From a virus, in IMG/VR virus record IMGVR_UViG_3300012929_000029, positions 1 through 44,865 of that record: a DNA stretch of 44,865 nucleotides; one strand, 5' to 3'. Below the pieces are notes generated by a model. It ran no database searches, was not told the origin of the DNA, and saw only the letters and a list, made by a program, of their open reading frames with translations. Made by a program: the position numbers and the translations under genes. This document shows, piece after piece, positions 7,481 through 15,011 of this stretch (position 1 is its first letter; each line of letters opens with the position of its first letter).

Positions 7481-8106
7481 GACGGCCTCCCAACCAACAT
7501 CACGCACGGCGGGCGTTCCACCTCTTCCAGTTCATACCCTGGCAGCAACCGCTGACACTTCGCCACGAGCTCCGGGTCAAGAAACACATGGCACTCGACG
7601 ATGACCCGCGGCTTGCACCGCTCAATGGTCGCCTGAGCGCCCCGAAGTACTCGCTCCTCGGCACCTTCCACATCGATCTTCAGCCAATCAACGCGCGGCA
7701 GATTGAACCGGTCGAGCGGGAGCATCGTGAAGTCACCGCTCACCGTGCCGGCGGGCCAATGCGGCGCATAGCTGTGCATCGCCACAACGGCCGCTTGGTC
7801 CCAGAGTCCAACCTGATACAGCTCCACTTGGAACCCGTTCGCAACGCAGTTGCGCTTCAGGTCGTCACAGACCGACCGTTCCGGCTCGAAGGCGTGCACG
7901 GCTGCCCCGCACGCCGCGGCGGTCAGCGTGTAGGCGCCATAGCTCGCGCCCACATCGACCACTATCTGCCCTGAGCGCGGGCGCCAGTACTTCTCACGAA
8001 AATCGGCTTCCTCATCGGTGAAGCAGTGCAACGAATATTCCGGGTGCGTCGAGCCGCGTAGAACCCGGAAGGTGTGCTCACGGAAGGTGTGAGTCAGCTC
8101 GTTCAT
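7477..8106 (-). CDS. FkbM-family methyltransferase
   Basis: 209 residues; ATG at 8104-8106 overlaps the cupin stop by 4 bp. SAM-binding motif I DVGASYGAYT is at 51-60, the acidic post-I AFEP near 72-75, and the family signature WLKIDVEGAE at 141-150, followed by VLRGAQATIERCKPRVIVE. FkbM proteins are SAM-dependent methyltransferases, often O-methylating sugars or polyketides, and are frequent in surface-polysaccharide clusters. Here the likely substrate is a hydroxyl of the sugar or glycan built by the neighbouring enzymes. Length and motif order are normal. Confidence 0.88.
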   Translation of the reverse strand: MNELTHTFREHTFRVLRGSTHPEYSLHCFTDEEADFREKYWRPRSGQIVVDVGASYGAYTLTAAACGAAVHAFEPERSVCDDLKRNCVANGFQVELYQVGLWDQAAVVAMHSYAPHWPAGTVSGDFTMLPLDRFNLPRVDWLKIDVEGAEERVLRGAQATIERCKPRVIVECHVFLDPELVAKCQRLLPGYELEEVERPPCVMLVGRPS

Positions 8107-8492
8107 TTCGTGCCGTCCCGCACCACGTCGTCCTCGTGGCTCACGCGATCGCGAGGTCGCAGTGAAAGCGAAAGCAGCATCGTCTCTTCGGGGAAATAGG
8201 TTCTGTGAAGAACCAGTGGGCCCGTATAGACCATCTCGCCAGGCCGAAATATGCCAGGTGCCGACGGATAATGCGGCTCGTCAAGATTGCGCTCCCAATA
8301 ATGGAGCAAGCCAGAGATCACATAAAGCCAGTGACCATCGGTCTTGTGGTAATGATTGCTCCGCGTCGTGCGAGCCCGCGAAGTAATGATGGCTGCCCCT
8401 CGGATGGGCAGATGACCCAGGGCATCTAACTCGACGAGATTTTGAATAGTACCGCGATGGTCGGTCGACGGGACTGGGAGTTTGATACGCAT
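8103..8492 (-). CDS. Cupin-fold protein (WxcM/sugar-isomerase-like)
   Basis: 129 residues. Start at the ATG 8490-8492 is supported by a strong GGAGGAG site (8501-8507 region); an in-frame extension upstream to 8555 would overlap the glycosyltransferase. The single cupin barrel shows TTRSNHYHKTDGHWLYVISG (residues 42-61; His47 and His49 as likely metal or substrate ligands), then FRPGEMVYTGPLVLHRTYF for the second cupin motif. The N-terminus, DHRGTIQNLV, is like the start of dTDP-sugar 3,4-ketoisomerase/epimerase-type cupins. In this operon a sugar epimerase or ketoisomerase role is plausible, but the barrel alone does not prove it. Confidence 0.7.
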   Translation of the reverse strand: MRIKLPVPSTDHRGTIQNLVELDALGHLPIRGAAIITSRARTTRSNHYHKTDGHWLYVISGLLHYWERNLDEPHYPSAPGIFRPGEMVYTGPLVLHRTYFPEETMLLSLSLRPRDRVSHEDDVVRDGTK

Positions 8493-8493
8493 T

Positions 8494-9675
8494 TTAGGCT
8501 CCTCCTCCAATAGATACGGCTCGCATCGCTTCCACACGACCGAGCCGCCGATCACCGATTGCTGCTACCAACCGCTCCGCATGCTTCGCCCAGGTTAGCG
8601 ATTCGGCGAAAGCGCGGGCGCGCGCGCTCCAATTGTCGCGCGACTTTTCAATTTGGAGAATCTCGATGACCGCATCGCGCCATTGCTCAATATTGCCCCG
8701 TGGCATCACGCGGCAGGCGTTGTTGTAGATACCCTCAAGGGCATCGCAGTCAGTAATCACCGGACATGCGCGCGCAGCGCATCCCTCAAGAATCGTGCAC
8801 GAGAACCCCTCGCTCCAGCGTGTCGTATCGCACGGGTACCCTAGCACCTCAGCTTCGCACATCTCGCGCTCGATCTGCTCACGGCTAACAGAATCGAGCA
8901 CGGTGATTCCCCACTCGGGTCCGTTCATTCTCCGAAGCGCTTCTTGGATGTACACAGCCCGACCGCGCAACTCCTCGATGGGTGGCGAATAGGCCGTGTC
9001 TTGGAAGTTGTCTATCCATGCCTGGAGCCGGTAGAAAATCCGGAGCGTCGAATGCGGAACCGCGCGCTTGATTTGAGGCCACTCCTGAAGCAACCAGTGG
9101 AGCCCACGGTCCGGGCTCGAGCAGTACACGACGCGCCCGGACACCTTGACCGAATCGACCGGATAGCGCTCCGGATCACATCCGAGCGGTAGGACGATCC
9201 AGTTTTTTGGATCGGCTTTGAACAATGCCCCGGCACCAGCCGGAGTAAGCTCGACCTCATGCGTTTCGCGCAGAATCATGTCGAGGTGACCCTGGGATGG
9301 CGAGCACCACAGGTCGACGTGTTTTTCGAAGCCGACCTTGCAAAAATCGAAGCTGTTTAACCACAACTCACACGCGCGCAACCGCGCCCTGCATCCGCGT
9401 AGTAGCTCTGGTTCATTGATGGCGATCGCCGCATCGAAACTCGAGTCTATTTCTTCCGCCGCGGTCACGGGTCGAATCGTGATGCCCTCGTACTCGGTTT
9501 CGTCGCTCACGGTATAAGCGGTCACTGAATGCCCACGCTTCACCAGTTCTTGCGCGATTCGAATGAACCCGATTTCGCTTCCCGTGAGCCCGCGAGCGTC
9601 TTGCCGGTGGCCCTTGAATGGGAGCGAGCCGCGGAAGGTGAGGCACCACGCACCCATTAATACAGCTATCTTCAC
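8494..9675 (-). CDS. Glycosyltransferase, GT4-like (SSPDRGL type)
   Basis: 393 residues from a GTG at 9673-9675 in a GTGA overlap with the lysozyme-like gene; a longer in-frame extension reaches 9900 but lies over that gene and lacks family features. N-terminus VKIAVLMGAWCLTFRGSLPF is a first Rossmann strand and loop; GLTGSEIGFIRIAQEL is the acceptor-domain GGxE-like loop; VVYCSSPDRGLHWLLQ starts the second domain; EGFSCTILEGCAARACPVIT is the C-terminal donor-site region with E-x7-E spacing. The domain from SSPDRGL onward closely resembles the C-terminal domain of the 855-aa glycosyltransferase two genes upstream. Confidence 0.82.
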   Translation of the reverse strand: MKIAVLMGAWCLTFRGSLPFKGHRQDARGLTGSEIGFIRIAQELVKRGHSVTAYTVSDETEYEGITIRPVTAAEEIDSSFDAAIAINEPELLRGCRARLRACELWLNSFDFCKVGFEKHVDLWCSPSQGHLDMILRETHEVELTPAGAGALFKADPKNWIVLPLGCDPERYPVDSVKVSGRVVYCSSPDRGLHWLLQEWPQIKRAVPHSTLRIFYRLQAWIDNFQDTAYSPPIEELRGRAVYIQEALRRMNGPEWGITVLDSVSREQIEREMCEAEVLGYPCDTTRWSEGFSCTILEGCAARACPVITDCDALEGIYNNACRVMPRGNIEQWRDAVIEILQIEKSRDNWSARARAFAESLTWAKHAERLVAAIGDRRLGRVEAMRAVSIGGGA

Positions 9676-10232
9676 TGGAGCCTCGCCAACACGCTTTGGT
9701 ACGTGTGCATCCGCTGCGCCTCGCCCTTGAGCGGCATCGAGCACCCGCGACCACTGAGGGCCCGCATCGTCGACAACGGGAACGGTACACCGCTGTTCCG
9801 GCACATGTTGTAATACTGGCGCGTCAGGTGGCTCGCAGCCTTCACCTGGACGGCGATGTCCGGAGAGCCCCAGACATTCGCATTGCTCGCTGACTTCCAA
9901 TTTTGAAACAGCCCCCAGGCTTTACCGTGGTCGCCTTCGTGTGGCTTGTATTCGCTCCGGGCGATCCTGGCGCTGAGCGCGCTCTCGTGGTGAGCCGTCG
10001 TCAGGAGCAGCGCAGCCCACTGCGGGCTATGGGTGACCGATGTGATTGCATCCGCGAGCTCACGCGCGTCGACTGGTTCTTCCGAACGCGATTGCAGCGA
10101 CGACTGCACCGCCACCAGATTGTCCGTGAGCGACCGCGGAGCTGCGTGCACGAGTGCGGAGAGCGCCATGCACAGCGCAACGGCCATGAGCAGCGCGACA
10201 ACTGTCCAACCGATGCGGATGTCCGCCTTCAT
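9672..10232 (-). CDS. Signal-anchored lysozyme/transglycosylase-like protein
   Basis: 186 residues; ATG at 10230-10232 gives an ATGA overlap with the upstream gene. A hydrophobic segment (about residues 9-28) ends in LVHAAP, a possible signal-peptidase site or signal anchor. The soluble part has HHESALSARIARSEYKP with a candidate catalytic Glu at 83 and KAWGLFQNW at 104-112, the E...GLxQ pattern of SLT/lysozyme-like folds that cleave peptidoglycan. It would act in the periplasm, either in lysis or in virion-associated wall cutting. It is unusual that it sits between two glycosyltransferase genes rather than beside the GH25 lysozyme 4 kb upstream. Confidence 0.72.
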   Translation of the reverse strand: MKADIRIGWTVVALLMAVALCMALSALVHAAPRSLTDNLVAVQSSLQSRSEEPVDARELADAITSVTHSPQWAALLLTTAHHESALSARIARSEYKPHEGDHGKAWGLFQNWKSASNANVWGSPDIAVQVKAASHLTRQYYNMCRNSGVPFPLSTMRALSGRGCSMPLKGEAQRMHTYQSVLARLQ

Positions 10233-10882
10233 GGTTTTGTCGCCTCTGCCGCCCAACTGTGCGACATGCCGGCATCAACGCACTCGGCGAAGACATCCGA
10301 CTTGGCATCGAACGTCACGTCCGTAAACCCGATTACCTCGAGCAGTGCCTTCGCGTGACGCTTCCCGAGGCAGGCCATATGACCCTCATAGTTTTCCGTG
10401 GTACATGCGGGCCCGCACGCGCCAAACATGATGTAGCTCAGCTGCGCATCAGGCGTGACCTGCATGTAAAATTCTGGCTGCTCGTGCGCGAAGTCGTCCA
10501 TCTTGCCTTCCCAGTAGGCGTTGAGCAGTACGTCCAGGTCTGGCGTCGTGATGCGAACCTTGCCGCCCGGCTTGAGCATTCGCCAGCACTCTCCGAGCAG
10601 CCTGGGGAGCTCGACGATCGGTTGCATGTGCTCGACTACCTGACCCAGATAGATAGCGTCGATGCTCGAGTCCGCGAACCGATGCAGGTCGTAGCGCATG
10701 TCCAAAACGCTGCAGCTCACGGCGCCATTACGCGCGTGGTCGGCCATCTTCTGCTGATGCTCGGGCCACGTCGAGATATCTCCAGAATGCCGGAGCGTTT
10801 CTAGATAGCCGGACATATCGATCTTGTCGAGATTAGTCCAGCCCGGAAACATGTTGGCTGCGCAGCCTAGATTAAGTCTCAC
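10229..10882 (-). CDS. Class I SAM-dependent methyltransferase
   Basis: 217 residues from the GTG at 10880-10882, in a GTGA overlap with the upstream gene; an in-frame extension to 10960 would run over that gene. VRLNLGCAANMFPGWTNLDK is motif I with the GWTNLD continuation typical of a group of methyltransferases found in phage and polysaccharide clusters. RFADSSIDAIYLGQVVEHM (middle) and MLKPGGKVRITTPD are motifs IV-VI of the Methyltransf_11-like fold. The C-terminus has several cysteines (FGACGPACTTENYEGH). Substrate unknown; sugar or glycan methylation is the simplest guess from the operon. Confidence 0.82.
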   Translation of the reverse strand: MRLNLGCAANMFPGWTNLDKIDMSGYLETLRHSGDISTWPEHQQKMADHARNGAVSCSVLDMRYDLHRFADSSIDAIYLGQVVEHMQPIVELPRLLGECWRMLKPGGKVRITTPDLDVLLNAYWEGKMDDFAHEQPEFYMQVTPDAQLSYIMFGACGPACTTENYEGHMACLGKRHAKALLEVIGFTDVTFDAKSDVFAECVDAGMSHSWAAEATKP

Positions 10883-13446
10883 ACAACTACCGCCTTGTAG
10901 AATTTCGGCACGACGCGCCTCCGCACATCGTTCAGGATATCGAGTAGCATCGTTTCCCATTCCGACGCAAGCTCTTCTAGCCCGAAGTGTTTCCGAGCAT
11001 ATTCTTGCAGTGCCGCGCGGTCGTCAACGGCTCGAGCGCCCAGGGTCTCGGTCATCGCCATCACCACTGCCGCCGCAAACGTCTCGATATAGCCCGGCGT
11101 TCCGAACCCGGGGACGAGCTGTCCGCGATCACCAACCGTCTCGTTCAGGGCCGCCAGCGGCGACGTGACGATGCGGCATCCGGCGGCCTGGGCTTCCATT
11201 CCGGTGAGGCACGAGGTCTCTGTGAATGCGGTGCTGAACGTCCACACGCCACACCGCAATTGCTCGCGCGCCAGCTCCTCGCCATTCACGCGCCCACGCA
11301 CGCGCACGCCAGCGGTGCGCGCAAGCTTCGCTTTGAGATGAGCGATTTTCTTTCGCTCATTATCGTCGGCGCTTCGCTCCCAATTTTCGAAGCCATAGAA
11401 GACGTGCAGCTCCGCGTCTGGTATCGACTTGCGAACGACGGGCCACACATCAAGCAGTACATCGAGTCCTCGGTCTGGGCTCGAGCTGTAGAACGCGCGT
11501 CGCGCGTTGCGCGTCTCTCGTCCGTCGTATCTCGTCAGATCGATACCGTTGCGCGTGACCAGGATTTTTTCTGGATCGATGAGCGGGTAACACCGCCGGA
11601 GGAACGACTTGTGCCAGTTGCTGAGCGCGAGGATTCGGTCAAAACGAATGTTTCGTTTGTGAGTGAGCTGCGGTCCGCAATGCACATCGTGCAGCCACAA
11701 AATGCGAGCACCGGCTGTGATGCCCGCGCCATCGTCGACTACTCCGGGTTGTCGGGAAGAGATGAGCACGTCACAGTGCCGCGCTCCCGGTCTACCGCCG
11801 TAATCACCACTGAAGAATTCGTCGCATCCGATGAATTCGACTCCGTCGAAAGTTCCGGCAGGTGCACCGGGACCAACATGCCCGATGAGGCGAACCCCGT
11901 GACCTCGCTTGGCGAGGCGCCGAGCGAGCTCCCAGGCCATGGTTTCGCTTCCGCCGAGTCCGGTACGAGCGATAGTTTCCCCGTTCCACGGCTCGAAGCC
12001 CGGGCCAACGAAGAAGATGATGTCGAGCTTGCCCGGAGAGCGCGCAGCGCGTGGATGCCCATCAGTGCCTCCCGAAACCCCGGCACCGTTACTGCGAAAA
12101 GGCAGAACGCGCCCGGGAGCCGCGTCAGGCACGTGAGGCGTGGGCGGCTGAAGTTGTACGCTGAAATCATCACTAAGGGCCATCCTTATCACGGCGTCCG
12201 CGCCGGCGGCGAGAGCCCCTGCCTGCTGCAATACGCTTGTTTCCGCAAGCACCCGCCGCTTCGCTCGCTCGATGTGGAAGGCCTTGAGGTTTTTTTTCAT
12301 CAGCTCATGTTCGGGCATGACACGCAGCCCGGCCTCGAGCGACCCGATCGCGTCATCTAGATGCCCGATACTGCCTTGGCACACGGCAAGGACCTCGTGC
12401 GCGCGTGCTCTCTCGGTCGGATCCTGCGCGAGCAATGACTGCGCAACGTCGGTCGGCACGAGAGACATCCCGATTTGACCAAAATGCACAGCACGCTCGT
12501 AGTTCAGTCGCTCGCTACGCTTATCCTGACGCCCGATCGAGTAATAGCTCCGCATCAGCACCCAATACGCCTCAGGGAAATGCTTCGTTTCGCTCGCACG
12601 AAACGCCCACCGGATCGCTTCATCGTGATCGTTCAAGCGCTGGTAGTGGCGAGCAATCTCGAGCAACGCAAGGAACTTCTCATCAGCCCAATAGGCGAGC
12701 TCTACGTAGCGTTTCAGCACGCGCAAAGAGGCGCCTGTGTTTTCGAGAAACGCGCCAATATCACCGCGACCGTACCCGCGCATCGCTTGCAGTCCGAGTT
12801 CCACGCCGTAGTAATAGAGACTGCGAACATCTTCCTCGCCGACACGCTCGATGTATTTTCGCAAGATACGTAGATTGCGCTCGGTCTCGCGTGTCTTGCC
12901 CGAACCTGACCCATGCACGAGTCGCACGGACTCATCGCGGGTAGCAACCGAGAGTTCGTGGCCGGCGGTGAGCAAGCAGCTTTCATGCACCGGGAAGCGC
13001 CATTCCCAGTGCTTGCGCGGGTACAGCATACGCTCGCGATACTGCAGCAAAGTCACGCGCCCTTGCTCGTCATGCGCATACTCGTACGGCAGGATGACTT
13101 GCGAATTTGGATATTTCACCAGTTCGGCAGCGATGAGCGGCAGGTGTTCGGCCCCCTGGAGCACGTCATCACCATCGAGCCAAAGCACTACGTCGTTGCT
13201 CGCGATCGCAAAGCTTCGGTTCCGCGCAAGAGAGAAGTCGTCGATGCGCCCTTCGGCATCGTTGCAGTCGAGAAAAACTTCGAACTTGTCAGCGATTTTT
13301 CGCGCGATGGCCGGAGTGTCGTCGGTTGAACCGGTGTCGACGATTACGATTTCGTCGACGTATTGTCTAATCGACGCGAGACACGCCTCAATGGTGCCCT
13401 GTTCATCGCGCACGATCAGGCAAGCGGATATTTTATTGGTCGTCAC
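10879..13446 (-). CDS. Bifunctional GT2-TPR-GT4 glycosyltransferase
   Basis: 855 residues from a GTG at 13444-13446 with GAGGAG upstream. Residues 1-230 are a GT2 domain: ISACLIVRDEQGTIEACL, VDTGSTDDT and the metal-binding LWLDGDDVL (DxD). Residues about 230-400 are helical repeats resembling TPRs (LEIARHYQRLNDHDEAIRWA and EVLAVCQGSIGHLDDAIGSL). A Pro-rich linker (about 430-480) leads to a GT-B/GT4 domain: KLDIIFFVGPGFEPW, GLGGSETMAWELARRLAKRG, FYSSSPDRGLDVLLDVWP and TETSCLTGMEAQAAGCRIV. Two active domains would add two sugars in sequence or work on different linkages; the TPR part may bind a protein acceptor. It starts the sugar operon and is the largest enzyme in the window. Confidence 0.88.
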   Translation of the reverse strand: MTTNKISACLIVRDEQGTIEACLASIRQYVDEIVIVDTGSTDDTPAIARKIADKFEVFLDCNDAEGRIDDFSLARNRSFAIASNDVVLWLDGDDVLQGAEHLPLIAAELVKYPNSQVILPYEYAHDEQGRVTLLQYRERMLYPRKHWEWRFPVHESCLLTAGHELSVATRDESVRLVHGSGSGKTRETERNLRILRKYIERVGEEDVRSLYYYGVELGLQAMRGYGRGDIGAFLENTGASLRVLKRYVELAYWADEKFLALLEIARHYQRLNDHDEAIRWAFRASETKHFPEAYWVLMRSYYSIGRQDKRSERLNYERAVHFGQIGMSLVPTDVAQSLLAQDPTERARAHEVLAVCQGSIGHLDDAIGSLEAGLRVMPEHELMKKNLKAFHIERAKRRVLAETSVLQQAGALAAGADAVIRMALSDDFSVQLQPPTPHVPDAAPGRVLPFRSNGAGVSGGTDGHPRAARSPGKLDIIFFVGPGFEPWNGETIARTGLGGSETMAWELARRLAKRGHGVRLIGHVGPGAPAGTFDGVEFIGCDEFFSGDYGGRPGARHCDVLISSRQPGVVDDGAGITAGARILWLHDVHCGPQLTHKRNIRFDRILALSNWHKSFLRRCYPLIDPEKILVTRNGIDLTRYDGRETRNARRAFYSSSPDRGLDVLLDVWPVVRKSIPDAELHVFYGFENWERSADDNERKKIAHLKAKLARTAGVRVRGRVNGEELAREQLRCGVWTFSTAFTETSCLTGMEAQAAGCRIVTSPLAALNETVGDRGQLVPGFGTPGYIETFAAAVVMAMTETLGARAVDDRAALQEYARKHFGLEELASEWETMLLDILNDVRRRVVPKFYKAVVV

Positions 13447-13459
13447 TAAAGGGGACTCC

Positions 13460-13891
13460 TCAAGTAGTGATTCTAAATGGTGGTGGTGTTTTTTCCAGCG
13501 CGTTCTCTAGCGCATCCATCCTCCTTTTGAGCAACTCGAATTCGGCGCGAAGCGCGAGGAGGCCGTCCTCTATCATTTTCACACGCGGCGCGAGCGCTCG
13601 AACCTCTGCCAACGTATCGACAATCGGCTCACGGAGCATCTCATAGCCAGCGCTCACAACAGCCTGGAACTCTAGGCGCGCCTGGGCGATCAAGATAGCG
13701 GGGTCATAGACCTTTCGTGCCTCACGCATCTCGTGCGCGCCATCGGCCGCCGCCGCGAGCGCGACATGCAAAAAAAGGCTGTCATCGTAGCCGGCCATGC
13801 GCTTGAAAGTGTCGCTTGGCTTGAGCGATAGGGCTGGCGGGGGCTCGGTCCGGGCGGATGGCGGCTGGGTATCTCTGTCATCAGCGGTCAC
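13460..13891 (-). CDS. Hypothetical protein with C-terminal coiled coil
   Basis: 143 residues from a GTG (13889-13891) in a GTGA overlap with the GH25 gene. The N-terminal 25 residues are Pro/Thr-rich; the middle resembles SLFLHVALAAAADGAHEMREA; the C-terminal half (TLAEVRALAPRVKMIEDGLL, then FELLKRRMDALENAL) is a strong heptad coiled coil. No membrane segment or signal peptide. Its position next to the lysozyme is where phages often encode lysis helpers, but it lacks the transmembrane helix of a spanin or holin, so I call it hypothetical. Confidence 0.65.
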   Translation of the reverse strand: MTADDRDTQPPSARTEPPPALSLKPSDTFKRMAGYDDSLFLHVALAAAADGAHEMREARKVYDPAILIAQARLEFQAVVSAGYEMLREPIVDTLAEVRALAPRVKMIEDGLLALRAEFELLKRRMDALENALEKTPPPFRITT

Positions 13892-14670
13892 GTAATGCCC
13901 ATTCCTTTTGCGCTTTCGTCATCATGTGACAGATCGAGCCCAGCCGTCAAGGCGGCGGCAAGACGCATGGATCGCAGATCGTCGTGGTTGTCCGGTGCTG
14001 GCGGCGCACCGGGCGCTCGTACCATGCTCGGGCTCATCGTCGCGAGCGGCAACGGATCGTCGGCGACGTTTTGATCGAGCAACATCGGCTTGATGGCGCC
14101 GCCGAGTCCGTCCGGCTCATACGGTCCCACGCGCCGTTGCCAGATCGCGCAGGGCTTGTTCCCGGGCGTCGCAGGCGTTGCTGCGTTCGTGTAGTGCGCC
14201 ACCCAAAGCGGGTGGTCGAGAATCCACGCGGGTTTTCCGAGTCGGCCGAAGTCGCGCTGTGTGATGTAAGGCATGACAACCCCGAATTCGCTTGCGAGTC
14301 CATCGGCAAAGGCCCGCACGCTTGGTTCCCAACTCGGCTCGAGCTTCGCGGTCAGATCGTCCTCGATGTCGAGCGCGGGCGCGATGTCGCCGATGCCGAT
14401 GCCGCATGCCAGGGCACGTGCGCAAAATGCGTCGAGCTGCTCTTGGACGCTCTGGGTAGATCGGAAAAATGCATATAGCCCGACCTGGAGCCCGGCGGCG
14501 CGCGCGTTGTGCACGTGACCGACCGCGCTCGCATCAGGCGCCGAGCCGTAGGTTGCTCGCGCGATCGCAAAGCGGCACTTCTCGGCAATTTTTATCCATG
14601 ACACACCGGCTGGAGCAGTCGTGGATTGGTAGTGCGAGACGTCAATACCGAGTAATCTGGTCATGTTCAT
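13888..14670 (-). CDS. GH25-like lysozyme (endolysin)
   Basis: 260 residues; ATG at 14668-14670, ATGA overlap with the upstream gene. GIDVSHYQ at 8-15 supplies the first catalytic-site Asp (D10), and PALDIEDD at 98-105 (D101, E103) the second acidic cluster of GH25 muramidases. The TIM-barrel pattern continues through LQVGLYAFFRS (61-71) and KPAWILDHPLWVAHYTN. Its C-terminal 50 residues are Pro/Ala-rich with no recognisable wall-binding domain. It would cleave the MurNAc-GlcNAc bond. No signal peptide, so it needs a holin or acts from the virion. Position directly after the tail genes suits an endolysin. Confidence 0.85.
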   Translation of the reverse strand: MNMTRLLGIDVSHYQSTTAPAGVSWIKIAEKCRFAIARATYGSAPDASAVGHVHNARAAGLQVGLYAFFRSTQSVQEQLDAFCARALACGIGIGDIAPALDIEDDLTAKLEPSWEPSVRAFADGLASEFGVVMPYITQRDFGRLGKPAWILDHPLWVAHYTNAATPATPGNKPCAIWQRRVGPYEPDGLGGAIKPMLLDQNVADDPLPLATMSPSMVRAPGAPPAPDNHDDLRSMRLAAALTAGLDLSHDDESAKGMGIT

Positions 14671-15011
14671 GCACCATCACTTTGCACTACAGCGGCCACA
14701 GTGACAGCGGTAGAGAGCTTAATAACGAGCAACGGAGCCTCAATTTTCTGCGCCGATGGCAGTGCGTTGACCACCGCAGGCAGCGCAAGCTGCGCCTGCG
14801 CCGTGTCGGAAACATAGAGCGAGCCATCGACTTCCAAGCGCGCGTACGAGCACCCCGGAATTTCTTGGCCGAGCGCAATGCGCGCGGCGAAATCAAGCGG
14901 TATTACGACATGCATGCCTGCGCCCGCATGACAACCAGCGCGCGGCGGCTCGAGGGCGTTGCACACGTCGGCATCGAGCTGGAGAGCGATCGCCACAAGC
15001 TTGGTGCTCAC
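14667..15011 (-). CDS. Small hypothetical virion-region protein
   Basis: 114 residues from a GTG (15009-15011) in a GTGA overlap with the adhesin gene. Beta-rich: MSTKLVAIALQLDADV, MHVVIPLDFAARIALGQEI and YARLEVDGSLYVSDTAQ, ending in APLLVIKLSTAVTVAAVVQ. No family recognised. Coupling to both the adhesin and the lysozyme suggests a late structural or assembly role. Confidence 0.6.
   Translation of the reverse strand: MSTKLVAIALQLDADVCNALEPPRAGCHAGAGMHVVIPLDFAARIALGQEIPGCSYARLEVDGSLYVSDTAQAQLALPAVVNALPSAQKIEAPLLVIKLSTAVTVAAVVQSDGA

Noticed and set aside
10987-12360. 457-residue plus-strand open frame opposite the large glycosyltransferase
   Set aside because: Antisense to a well-supported gene, low-complexity composition, no motifs.
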